This document shows positions 8,712-16,801 of a stretch of DNA of 64,000 nt, one piece after another (position 1 is the stretch's first letter; each line of letters opens with the position of its first letter). A program made the translations under genes and the position numbers. A model generated the notes under the pieces. That model was given only the letters and a program-made list of their open reading frames with translations. It had not been told where the DNA came from and did no database searches. Source of the DNA: Bradyrhizobium sp. ISRA430. GTDB lineage: Bacteria; Pseudomonadota; Alphaproteobacteria; Rhizobiales; Xanthobacteraceae. Location of the stretch: NCBI RefSeq assembly GCF_029909975.1, contig NZ_CP094516.1, positions 2,728,001-2,792,000 on the forward strand. Reading direction: 5' to 3'.

Positions 8712-10037
8712 GTGGCTAATCACAAAATCTCGCGCCGCACGCTTTTGGCAGGCACCGCCGCGGCTGGCGCGCTCAGCCTGACCGGTTTTCCGGCCCACGC
8801 CGATGTCAACTGGAAGAAATATGCCGGGACCAAGCTCGAGGTGATCCTCGCCAAAGGCCCGCGCGGCGACAACCTGCAAAAGAACATCAAGGAATTCACC
8901 GACCTCACCGGCATCCAGGTCGAATCCGAGCAGATCCCGGAGCAGCAGCAGCGGCAGAAGGTCGTGATCGAGCTCACCTCGGGCCGGCCGAGCTTCGACG
9001 TCGTGCATCTCAGCTATCACGTGCAGAAGCGGCAGTTCGAGAAGGCCGGCTGGCTCGCCGACATGACGCCCTACATGAAGGATCCGACGCTGACCGCACC
9101 CGATCTCGTGGAGAGCGATTTCTCGGCCGCCGGCCTGCAATACGCCAAGAACGACAAGGGGCAGATGCTTTCGCTGCCGTGGTCGGTCGACTATTTCATC
9201 CTCTATTACAACAAGGAGCTGTTCCAGAAGAAGGGCGTCGCGGTGCCCAAGACCTTCGACGAGATGGTCGCCGCCGCCGAGAAGTTGACCGACCCCAAGG
9301 AAGGGATTTACGGTTTCGTCGGACGCGGCTTGCGCAACGCCAACATGACGTTGTGGACCAACTTTTTCCTCAACTATGGCGGTGAATTCCTCGACGCCAA
9401 GGGCAATATCCTGACCGACGGCCCGGAGGCGATTGAGGCAACAAAACTCTACCAGACGCTGCTGACGAAGGTGGCCCCGCCCGGCGTGGCCGGCTTCAAC
9501 TGGATGGAGTCGATGGCCTCGTTCACGCAAGGACGCTCGGCGATGTGGATCGATGGCGTCGGCTGGGCACCGCCGCTGGAGGACCCGGCCGCCTCGCGCG
9601 TGGTCGGCAAGGTCGGCTACACCGTCGTACCCGCCGGACCCAAGGGACAGTATTCGGCGACCTATGGCGACGGCATCGGCATTGCAGCCGCCAGCAAGAA
9701 CAAGGAAGCCGCCTATCTGCTCTGCCAATGGGTGGTCTCGAAGCAACAGGGCGCAAGGCTGTTACAGGCCGGCGGCGGCGTGCCGTTCCGCAACTCGATC
9801 CTGAACGATCCCGAGATCCAGAAGGGCGTGAAGATGCCCAAGGAGTGGCTGCAATCGGTGATCGATTCCGCCAAGATCAGCAAGCTGGGCCTGCCCGTGG
9901 TGATCCCGGTCGCCGAATTCCGCGATATCGTCGGCGCGGCGCTCACCTCGACCCTGTCCGGCGCCGATCCTGCGACTGAGCTGAAGAAGGCAAACGATCA
10001 GTACCGGCCCATCCTGGAGCGCAGCGAAAAGGCGTGA
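8712..10037 (+). CDS. Sugar-type ABC transporter extracellular binding protein
   Basis: 441 residues starting at GTG after a purine-rich GGGACTAAA site. A Tat-like signal (ISRRTLLAGTAAAGALSLTGFPAHA) precedes a family-1 solute-binding fold: VILAKGPRGDN, FDVVHLSYHVQ, PWSVDYFILYYNKELFQ, FTQGRSAMWIDG. Such proteins capture sugars or polyols in the periplasm. Binding residues cannot be read from sequence alone, so the ligand is unknown. The stop overlaps the start of the first permease by three bases. Confidence 0.9.
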   Translation: MANHKISRRTLLAGTAAAGALSLTGFPAHADVNWKKYAGTKLEVILAKGPRGDNLQKNIKEFTDLTGIQVESEQIPEQQQRQKVVIELTSGRPSFDVVHLSYHVQKRQFEKAGWLADMTPYMKDPTLTAPDLVESDFSAAGLQYAKNDKGQMLSLPWSVDYFILYYNKELFQKKGVAVPKTFDEMVAAAEKLTDPKEGIYGFVGRGLRNANMTLWTNFFLNYGGEFLDAKGNILTDGPEAIEATKLYQTLLTKVAPPGVAGFNWMESMASFTQGRSAMWIDGVGWAPPLEDPAASRVVGKVGYTVVPAGPKGQYSATYGDGIGIAAASKNKEAAYLLCQWVVSKQQGARLLQAGGGVPFRNSILNDPEIQKGVKMPKEWLQSVIDSAKISKLGLPVVIPVAEFRDIVGAALTSTLSGADPATELKKANDQYRPILERSEKA

Positions 10038-10972
10038 GTGCGTTGACACAATCAGCTCCGGCGGCGGCTCGCACCGAGACCGCGCCGGAGAAACAATTGC
10101 GGCCGCCGTCTTACTGGCCGTTCGTGGTGCCGGCGCTGGTCGTCGTGCTCGCCATCATCATCTTCCCGTGGGTCTTCACCATCTGGATGAGCCTGAACGA
10201 GTGGAAGGTCGGCTCGCCGACCACCTTCGTCGGGCTTTCCAACTATCTGCGGCTGACGAGCGATCCCCGTTTCCTCGAGGCGGTCGGACATACACTGGTC
10301 TACACCGTGCTCTCGGTGCTGCTGCCGCTGGTGCTCGGCACGCTCGCGGCCGTGGTGTTCCATCAGAAATTCGCCGGCCGCGGCTTCCTGCGCGGCATCT
10401 TCATCATGCCGATGATGGCAACGCCGGTGGCGATCGCGCTGGTGTGGACCATGATGTTCCATCCGCAACTCGGCGTGCTCAACTACCTCTTGTCGCTTGT
10501 CGGCATTCCGCCGCAGCTCTGGGTGTTTCACCCCGCGACCGTGATCCCCTCGCTGGTGCTGGTCGAGACCTGGCAATGGACGCCGCTCGTGATGCTGATC
10601 GTGCTGGGCGGCCTCGCCGCGATCCCGGCCGAGCCCTATGAGAGCGCCCAGATCGACGGCGCCAGTTTCTGGCAGGTGTTCCGCTTCATCACGCTGCCGC
10701 TGATCATGCCGTTTCTGTTCATCGCGGGCATGATCCGCATGATCGATGCGGTGAAGAGCTTCGATATCATCTTCGCGATCACGCAGGGCGGACCGGGCTC
10801 GGCGTCGGAGACGATCAACATCTACCTCTACAGCGTCGCCTTCACCTATTACGACCTCGGTTATGGCTCGGCGATCGCGGTGGTGTTCTTCCTCCTCATC
10901 GTCGCACTCGCTGCCGTGATGCTTTACGCGCGCCAGCGCATGCTGTGGACCGAAATAGCGAGCGGCGCATGA
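10034..10972 (+). CDS. Sugar ABC transporter permease (MalF/UgpA-like)
   Basis: 312 residues starting at GTG inside the end of the binding-protein gene. Six predicted membrane helices; the cytoplasmic EAA loop reads AEPYESAQIDGASFWQVFRFI, followed by LPLIMPFLF. This is the MalF-like partner, which contacts a MalK/UgpC-type ATPase through that loop. The ATG of the second permease overlaps the stop by four bases. Confidence 0.92.
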   Translation: MSALTQSAPAAARTETAPEKQLRPPSYWPFVVPALVVVLAIIIFPWVFTIWMSLNEWKVGSPTTFVGLSNYLRLTSDPRFLEAVGHTLVYTVLSVLLPLVLGTLAAVVFHQKFAGRGFLRGIFIMPMMATPVAIALVWTMMFHPQLGVLNYLLSLVGIPPQLWVFHPATVIPSLVLVETWQWTPLVMLIVLGGLAAIPAEPYESAQIDGASFWQVFRFITLPLIMPFLFIAGMIRMIDAVKSFDIIFAITQGGPGSASETINIYLYSVAFTYYDLGYGSAIAVVFFLLIVALAAVMLYARQRMLWTEIASGA

Positions 10973-11793
10973 ACCCACGTCAGATCATTGGCAGGATCGG
11001 GCTGTGGTTCGCGGTGTTCGTGATCGTGTCGCCGGCAATCCTGTTCTTCCTGTGGATGCTCTCGCTCTCGCTCAAGTTCGAGGTCGACAACGCCGCCTAC
11101 CCGCCGGTTTTCATCCCCGAGCATTTTGCCTGGAAGAACTATGCCGACGTGCTCGCCTCCAACCGCTTCCTGACCTATTTCATCAACAGCCTGGTCGTGA
11201 CCGGCAGCGCGACGGCGCTCGCGCTGATCGTCGGCGTTCCTGCCGGCTACGGCATCGCGCGCATGGCGGCACACAAATCTGCGATCGTGATCCTGATCGC
11301 GCGCATCACGCCGGGCCTGTCCTATCTGATCCCGCTGTTTCTTTTGTTTCAATGGCTGGGCTTGCTCGGCACGCTGCTGCCGCAGATCATCATCCACCTC
11401 GTGGTGACCGTGCCGATCGTGATCTGGATCATGATCGGCTATTTCGAGACCACGCCGCTCGAACTGGAAGAAGCAGCACTGATCGACGGCGCCACGCGCT
11501 GGCAGGTCTTCCACCACGTCGCGTTGCCGATCGCCCGGCCGGGAATTGCGGTCGCCTTCATCCTGGCCGTCATCTTCTCCTGGAACAATTTCGTCTTCGG
11601 CATCGTGCTGGCGGGACGCGAGACGCGCACCCTGCCCGTTGCCGTCTACAATATGATCTCGTTCGACCAGTTGAGCTGGGGACCGCTCGCAGCCGCCGCG
11701 CTGATCGTCACCTTCCCGGTGCTGCTGCTGACGGTGCTCGCCCAACGGCAGATCGTCGCCGGGCTCACGGCGGGGGCGGTCAAGGGCGGGTAG
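10969..11793 (+). CDS. Sugar ABC transporter permease (MalG/UgpE-like)
   Basis: 274 residues, six predicted membrane helices, EAA loop ELEEAALIDGATRWQVFHHV then ALPIARPGIAV. The first residues (NPRQIIGRIGLWFAVFVIVS) form the first helix. It is the second half of the permease heterodimer. No ATPase gene follows: the next gene is on the opposite strand and encodes a hydrolase, so the energising subunit must come from elsewhere in the genome. Confidence 0.92.
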   Translation: MNPRQIIGRIGLWFAVFVIVSPAILFFLWMLSLSLKFEVDNAAYPPVFIPEHFAWKNYADVLASNRFLTYFINSLVVTGSATALALIVGVPAGYGIARMAAHKSAIVILIARITPGLSYLIPLFLLFQWLGLLGTLLPQIIIHLVVTVPIVIWIMIGYFETTPLELEEAALIDGATRWQVFHHVALPIARPGIAVAFILAVIFSWNNFVFGIVLAGRETRTLPVAVYNMISFDQLSWGPLAAAALIVTFPVLLLTVLAQRQIVAGLTAGAVKGG

Positions 11794-11855
11794 TTACACC
11801 GTTCTCAATCCTCATCCTCAGTATGATGAGTCAGAGTGTTTGTTCGCAGTAAAGG

Positions 11856-12560
11856 CTAAGGTGATCCGTTCGCCGTCTTCAACGCGTCCAGCACTGCGGC
11901 GGAGTCGGAGACCCAGCCGAAGATGCCGCCCTGGGCCTTGATCATCTTCAGGCCCATCTCATGGAATTCGGGAAAGTAGGACGCGCAGCCATCCGAGATG
12001 ACGACGCAGCGATAGCCGCGGTCGTTGGCTTCGCGCACGGTGGTGTTCACGCACACCTCCGTGGTGACGCCGCACACCAGCAGAGTCTCGATGCCGTATT
12101 TCTCGAGGACATCACCGAACTCGGTGGCGTAGAACGCGCCCTTGCCGGGCTTGTCGATCACGACCTCGCTGTCGAGCGGATAAAGCTCGGGGATGATGTC
12201 GTGACCGGCTTCGCCGCGGATCAGGATGCGGCCCATCGGGCCGGGATCGCCGATGCGCAAGGACGGCGCGCCGCGCTCGATCTTCGCAGGCGGCGCGTCG
12301 GACAGGTCCGGCAAGTGGCCTTCGCGGGTGTGGATCACCAGCATGCCGGCATCGCGCGCCGCCTTGAGCACGGCACCGATCGGCTTCACCGCGCGCGCGA
12401 GCTGGCGGACATCGTTGCCGAGCGTCTCGCCGAAGCCGCCGGGCTCGAGAAAATCGCGCTGCATGTCGATGATAACGAGCGCGGTCGTCGACCAATCGAG
12501 TTTGATCGGCTCGGGCTCGGCGTTGACGACGCCCACTGTCGCCTTCTCTGAGTTCAACAT
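11856..12560 (-). CDS. Isochorismatase-fold cysteine hydrolase (biuret/ureidoacrylate amidohydrolase-like)
   Basis: 234 residues. The catalytic triad of the isochorismatase-like amidases is visible: D32 in [10 protein letters not shown], a lysine in [10 protein letters not shown] (K137/K140), and C170 in [21 protein letters not shown]. The stretches [27 protein letters not shown] and DIIPELYP resemble biuret amidohydrolases, which release ammonia from biuret-like amides; the exact substrate is inference. A longer frame starts 81 bases upstream, but the chosen ATG follows a G-rich ribosome site and precedes the first conserved segment. It converges on the sugar transporter. Confidence 0.85.
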   Translation of the reverse strand: MLNSEKATVGVVNAEPEPIKLDWSTTALVIIDMQRDFLEPGGFGETLGNDVRQLARAVKPIGAVLKAARDAGMLVIHTREGHLPDLSDAPPAKIERGAPSLRIGDPGPMGRILIRGEAGHDIIPELYPLDSEVVIDKPGKGAFYATEFGDVLEKYGIETLLVCGVTTEVCVNTTVREANDRGYRCVVISDGCASYFPEFHEMGLKMIKAQGGIFGWVSDSAAVLDALKTANGSP

Positions 12561-13034
12561 GACGCATGCCCCCCCCGCGAGAAGTCTCTCTGCGACGAAT
12601 TCTGCAAGCGCCGTGCCATTGTGTACAATGGCACGCGGCACAGAGACGCGGAGGAATTCATCGCGCGTTCAGCACGTTACGCTGAGGGCGAGAGCTGCTT
12701 TTGTCTGCGCAACGGCTCCACGACGGGCATTTTGCTCAAACGGTGGGCGGCGGCCGACACTCTCGCCGCTCGTCATTCCGCGGCGACGCGAAGCGTCGAG
12801 CCTGGAATCCATTTCACCGTTTGCGCTGCGGCTCGATGGATTCCGGGCTCGCGATTTTCGTCGCGCCCCGGAATGACGAGCGGTAGCCATGACCAGCAGG
12901 ACCGCCACGGATGCGGCGAGCGATATTGACTTCGCCCGTGCATGCCTTTGACTGTCGCAATCCGCTTCGCGCAGCCGCAATCCCTCCCGCAGCGCAAACC
13001 TCCAACGCCGAAACAAGAGATAAGGACACCCGAA
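12561..13034. other. Long divergent intergenic region
   Basis: 474 bases between the cysteine hydrolase and the indolepyruvate oxidoreductase, which are divergent. Its middle is a long palindromic repeat listed separately. The flanks should contain the two promoters, and AAGGA at about 13022-13026 is the ribosome site for the plus-strand gene. Open frames here are explained by the symmetry of the repeat and the high GC content. Confidence 0.5.
12766..12883. repeat. Palindromic intergenic repeat, family A (CGTCATTCCG...CGGAATGACG)
   Basis: The left arm begins CCGCTCGTCATTCCG and the right arm ends CGGAATGACGAGCGG, its exact reverse complement. Internal segments also pair imperfectly (GGAATCCAT with ATGGATTCC; GCGACGCGAAG with a mirrored GCGATTTTCGTCGC). 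The whole 118 bases could fold into one long hairpin. The type is familiar from Bradyrhizobium intergenic spaces. It carries no frame with coding character. Confidence 0.8.
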
Positions 13035-16000
13035 ATGACGCTGTTGCAGGTCGAGCTGGAGGATAAATACCGGCTCGAATCGAAGCGGATCTACCTGTCC
13101 GGCACGCAGGCGCTGGTTCGATTGCCCATGCTGCAGCGCGAACGCGACCGGCTTCAGGGGCTCAACACCGGCGGGTTCATCTCTGGCTATCGCGGCTCGC
13201 CACTCGGGATGTACGACCATGCGCTGTGGCGCGCAAAGTCGTTCCTGCAAGCGCACGACATCGCCTTCGTGCCCGGTCTGAACGAGGACCTGGCCGCGAC
13301 CGCTGTGTGGGGCAGCCAGCAGGTCGGCCTGTTCCCCGGCGCCAAGGTCGATGGCGTGTTCGGCATGTGGTACGGCAAGGGCCCGGGCGTTGATCGCTCG
13401 GTCGATGCGCTGAAGCATGCGAACTCGGCCGGCACCTCGCGCCACGGCGGCGTGCTGGCGCTCGCCGGCGACGATCACGGCTGCCAGTCTTCGACGCTCG
13501 CCCACCAGAGCGAGCAAGTGTTCGCCGCGGCGCTGATTCCCGTCATCAACCCGTCGACACTGCAGGATTATCTTGATCTCGGCCTCTACGGCTTCGCGCT
13601 GTCGCGTTTCTCCGGCTGCTGGGTCGGCTTCAAGGCGATCGGCGAGACGGTCGAGAGTTCTGCGTCGATCTACAGCGATCCCGAACGGATCCAGATCAAG
13701 ATCCCCGACGATTTCGAGATGCCGCCGGGCGGTCTCAACATCCGCTGGCCCGATCCGCCGCTGGAGGCCGAGAAGCGCCTGTTCGGCCCGAAGATGGCCG
13801 CGGTGCAAGCCTTTGCCCGCGCCAACCAGCTCGATCGCATCGTGCTTGATTCAAAACCTGCGCGCCTCGGCATCCTCGCCACCGGCAAGGCCTATCTCGA
13901 CCTGCGCCAGGCGCTCGCCGACTTCGGCATCAGCGACAAGGACGCGCAGGATCTCGGCCTTCGCATCTACAAGGTCGCGATGACGTGGCCGCTGGAGGAG
14001 AGCGGCGCGCGACGCTTTGCTGAGGGTCTTCAGGATGTGCTCGTCGTCGAGGAGAAGCGCGGCTTCATCGAAGACCAGCTCATGCGCATCCTCTACAACG
14101 TGGAGGCCTCTAAGCGCCCGATCGTCACCGGCAAGCGCGACGAACGCGGCGCGCCGCTATTGCCGAGCGAGGGCGAGCTGACGCCGACCATCGTCGCGTC
14201 CGCGCTGGTGGCGCGGCTGCGCCGGCTCGGCCACCAGAGCCCGGTGCTGGAGCAGCGGCTGGCGCGGCTCGAAGCATTCGAGAACCCCGCCACCACCAGC
14301 GCGCCGATCAAGCTGGCGCGCACGCCGTTCTTCTGCTCGGGCTGCCCCCACAACTCTTCGACCAAGGTGCCCGAGGGGAGCCGCGCCATGGCGGGCATCG
14401 GTTGCCACGGCATGGCCTTGAGCATGCCGAGCCGCCGCACCGATCTGATCTCGCATATGGGCGCCGAAGGCGTGAACTGGATCGGCCAGGCGCCCTTCAC
14501 CACCGAGCAGCACATCTTCCAGAATCTCGGCGACGGCACCTACACGCATTCGGGGCTGCTTGCGCTGCGCGCGGCCTCCGCTGCCGGCATCAGCATCACC
14601 TACAAGATCCTCTACAACGACGCGGTTGCGATGACTGGCGGCCAGCCGGCCGAGGGCAGCTTCAATGTCGCCCAGATCGCGCACCAGGTCTGGGCGGAAG
14701 GCGTCAAGCGGCTCGCCATCGTCTCCGATGATCCGAGCAAATACCCGCAAGGCAACTACTTCCCGCAAGGCGCGAGCGTCCATCACCGCCGCGAGCTCGA
14801 CCAAGTGCAGCGCGAATTGCGCGACATCAAGGGTCTCACCGTCATCATCTACGACCAGACCTGCGCGGCTGAGAAGCGCCGCCGCCGCAAGCGCGGGCTC
14901 TATCCCGATCCGCAGAAGCGCGCCTTCATCAACGAGCTCGTTTGCGAAGGCTGCGGCGATTGCTCGCAAGCCTCCAACTGCGTCTCGGTGCAGCCGCTGG
15001 AGACCGAGTTCGGCCGCAAGCGCCAGATCGACCAGTCGAACTGCAACAAAGACTTTTCCTGCGTCGAGGGCTTTTGCCCGAGCTTCGTCACCGTGCATGG
15101 CGGCACGCTGAAGCGGATCAAGACGTCGACGATCGACTCCGGCCAATTGTTCGCCGACCTGCCGCTGCCGCCGGCGCGCGAACTCGATGGTCCCTACAAC
15201 ATTCTCGTCACCGGCATTGGCGGCACCGGCGTCATCACCATCGGCGCGCTGCTCGGCATGGCCGCCCATGTCGACGGACGCGGCTGCTCGGCGCTCGACT
15301 TCACCGGCCTGTCGCAGAAGAACGGCGCCGTGATGAGCCACGTGCGCATCGCACGGAGGCCGGAGGACATCTCCGCGGTCCGCATCACCACCGGCGGTGC
15401 CGACGTCATCCTCGGCTGCGACATGATCGTCTCGGCAGGCCCGACCGCGCTCAGCCGCGCCGAGCGCGGGGCGACGAAGGCCTATATCAACGCCGATCTG
15501 CAGCCGACCGCGAGCTTCGTGCAAAACCCCGATCTCGATTTCGAGATGGGCACGATGCAGACGGTGCTGCGGGACGCGATCGGCGACAAGAATCTCGACA
15601 TCGTCGATGCCACCGGCATTGCCGCGGCGCTGATGGGCGACTCGATCGCGACCAATCCGTTCATGCTCGGCTTCGCCTTCCAGAAGGGCGCGATCCCGCT
15701 GTCGCTGGAAGCGCTGCTGCGGGCCATCGAGATCAACGGCGCCGCGGTCGAGATGAACAAGCTCGCCTTCACCTGGGGGCGCCTAGCCGCCCACGACATG
15801 TCGCGGGTGCGCAGCGTGCTCCAGTTCAAGAGCCGGGCGTCCGCGCCGACGAAGTCACTCGACGATGTCATCGCGACGCGCGCAGGGTTTTTGACTGGCT
15901 ATCAGGACAAGGCGTATGCGGACCGCTATCTCGCGGCCGTCGCCAAGGTGCGCAAGGCGGAGACCGCTGCTTCGCCCACCTCCACCGAACTGACCGAAGC

Positions 16001-16511
16001 CGTGGCCAAGAACCTGTTCAAGCTGATGGCCTACAAGGACGAATACGAGGTCGCGCGGCTCTATACCGACGGCAGCTTTGCCAAGAAGCTGTCGGAGAAA
16101 TTCGACGGCGATTTCAGCCTGAGGTTCTACCTCGCCCCGCCGATCTTCGCGCGGCGCGACAAGGCGACCGGTCGCTTGCAGAAGCAGGAGTTCGGCGGCT
16201 GGATGATCCACGCCTTCCGGCTGCTCTCAAAGCTGAAGTTCTTACGCGGCACCGCGCTTGACCCGTTCGGCCGCACCGAGGAGCGCAAAACCGAACGCAA
16301 GCTGGTCGAGGATTATCTCAGCATGATCGATCAGCGGATTGCCGGCCTGAAGGCGGAGCAGATCCCACTGCTGACGAGGCTCGCGCGCCTGCCCGAGACG
16401 ATCCGCGGCTTCGGGCATGTCAAGGAAGCCAACATCAAGCAAGCGGAAGCCGAGAAGGCGCGGCTCGAAGCGGAGCTGGAGAACAGTCGCTTTGCTGCCG
16501 CGGCGGAGTAG
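13035..16511 (+). CDS. Indolepyruvate ferredoxin oxidoreductase family protein (fused single chain)
   Basis: 1158 residues, the length of the fused alphaproteobacterial form. In order: an N-terminal TPP/pyrimidine domain (GFISGYRGSPLGMYD), a TPP-binding domain (YNDAVAMTGGQPAEGS), a cysteine-rich segment that may bind iron-sulfur centres (CEGCGDCSQASNC, then C-rich DFSCVEGFCPS), and a C-terminal gamma-type domain (LVTGIGGTGVITIGALLGMAAH). Such enzymes decarboxylate aryl-pyruvates or other 2-oxoacids to acyl-CoA and reduce an electron carrier. The ATG used follows AAGGACACC; in-frame codons upstream run through spacer sequence. It stands alone. Confidence 0.9.
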   Translation: MTLLQVELEDKYRLESKRIYLSGTQALVRLPMLQRERDRLQGLNTGGFISGYRGSPLGMYDHALWRAKSFLQAHDIAFVPGLNEDLAATAVWGSQQVGLFPGAKVDGVFGMWYGKGPGVDRSVDALKHANSAGTSRHGGVLALAGDDHGCQSSTLAHQSEQVFAAALIPVINPSTLQDYLDLGLYGFALSRFSGCWVGFKAIGETVESSASIYSDPERIQIKIPDDFEMPPGGLNIRWPDPPLEAEKRLFGPKMAAVQAFARANQLDRIVLDSKPARLGILATGKAYLDLRQALADFGISDKDAQDLGLRIYKVAMTWPLEESGARRFAEGLQDVLVVEEKRGFIEDQLMRILYNVEASKRPIVTGKRDERGAPLLPSEGELTPTIVASALVARLRRLGHQSPVLEQRLARLEAFENPATTSAPIKLARTPFFCSGCPHNSSTKVPEGSRAMAGIGCHGMALSMPSRRTDLISHMGAEGVNWIGQAPFTTEQHIFQNLGDGTYTHSGLLALRAASAAGISITYKILYNDAVAMTGGQPAEGSFNVAQIAHQVWAEGVKRLAIVSDDPSKYPQGNYFPQGASVHHRRELDQVQRELRDIKGLTVIIYDQTCAAEKRRRRKRGLYPDPQKRAFINELVCEGCGDCSQASNCVSVQPLETEFGRKRQIDQSNCNKDFSCVEGFCPSFVTVHGGTLKRIKTSTIDSGQLFADLPLPPARELDGPYNILVTGIGGTGVITIGALLGMAAHVDGRGCSALDFTGLSQKNGAVMSHVRIARRPEDISAVRITTGGADVILGCDMIVSAGPTALSRAERGATKAYINADLQPTASFVQNPDLDFEMGTMQTVLRDAIGDKNLDIVDATGIAAALMGDSIATNPFMLGFAFQKGAIPLSLEALLRAIEINGAAVEMNKLAFTWGRLAAHDMSRVRSVLQFKSRASAPTKSLDDVIATRAGFLTGYQDKAYADRYLAAVAKVRKAETAASPTSTELTEAVAKNLFKLMAYKDEYEVARLYTDGSFAKKLSEKFDGDFSLRFYLAPPIFARRDKATGRLQKQEFGGWMIHAFRLLSKLKFLRGTALDPFGRTEERKTERKLVEDYLSMIDQRIAGLKAEQIPLLTRLARLPETIRGFGHVKEANIKQAEAEKARLEAELENSRFAAAAE

Positions 16512-16536
16512 CGGTTCTGCGCGCCCTCTCTCCCCG

Positions 16537-16623
16537 CGTCATTGCGAGGAGCTCTTGCGACAAAGCAATCCAGACTGCCTCCGCGGAAACATTCTGGATT
16601 GCTTCGCTGCGCTCGCAATGACG
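16537..16623. repeat. Palindromic intergenic repeat, family B (CGTCATTGCGAG...CTCGCAATGACG)
   Basis: The outer arms CGTCATTGCGAG and GCTCGCAATGACG are reverse complements, and inner arms GCAATCCAGA and TCTGGATTGC also pair, giving a long interrupted hairpin of 87 bases. It lies directly after the indolepyruvate oxidoreductase gene. It is a common alphaproteobacterial mosaic-type repeat and may also stop or stabilise transcripts. Confidence 0.8.
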
Positions 16624-16655
16624 AGGTTGCGGAACGAGCGCGCCACGCTCTCAAC

Positions 16656-16757
16656 TGTCATCGCCCGGCTTGACCGGGCGATCCAGTACGCCGCGGCGGT
16701 CGTGTGAATCTCGCTGTCTCTGGAATACTGGATGCCCCGCTTTCGCGGGGCATGACG
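16656..16757. repeat. Palindromic intergenic repeat, family C (CGCCCGGCTTGACCGGGCG)
   Basis: This element has local hairpins at both ends: CGCCCGG-CTTG-CCGGGCG-like on the left and GCCCCGC-TTTC-GCGGGGC on the right, joined by TCCAGTA and TACTGGA inverted sequences. It begins with TGTCA and ends with ATGAC. It lies 32 bases after family B, between two convergent genes, so the pair forms a tandem of different repeat families. Confidence 0.75.
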
Positions 16758-16801
16758 GCGGAGGAGATGCAGGGTCGTTGCCACGGTCGACGCCAACGTC
16801 A

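Noticed and set aside
12766..12883. CRISPR array or insertion sequence
   Set aside because: Only one inverted pair is present, with no direct repeats, spacers or transposase.
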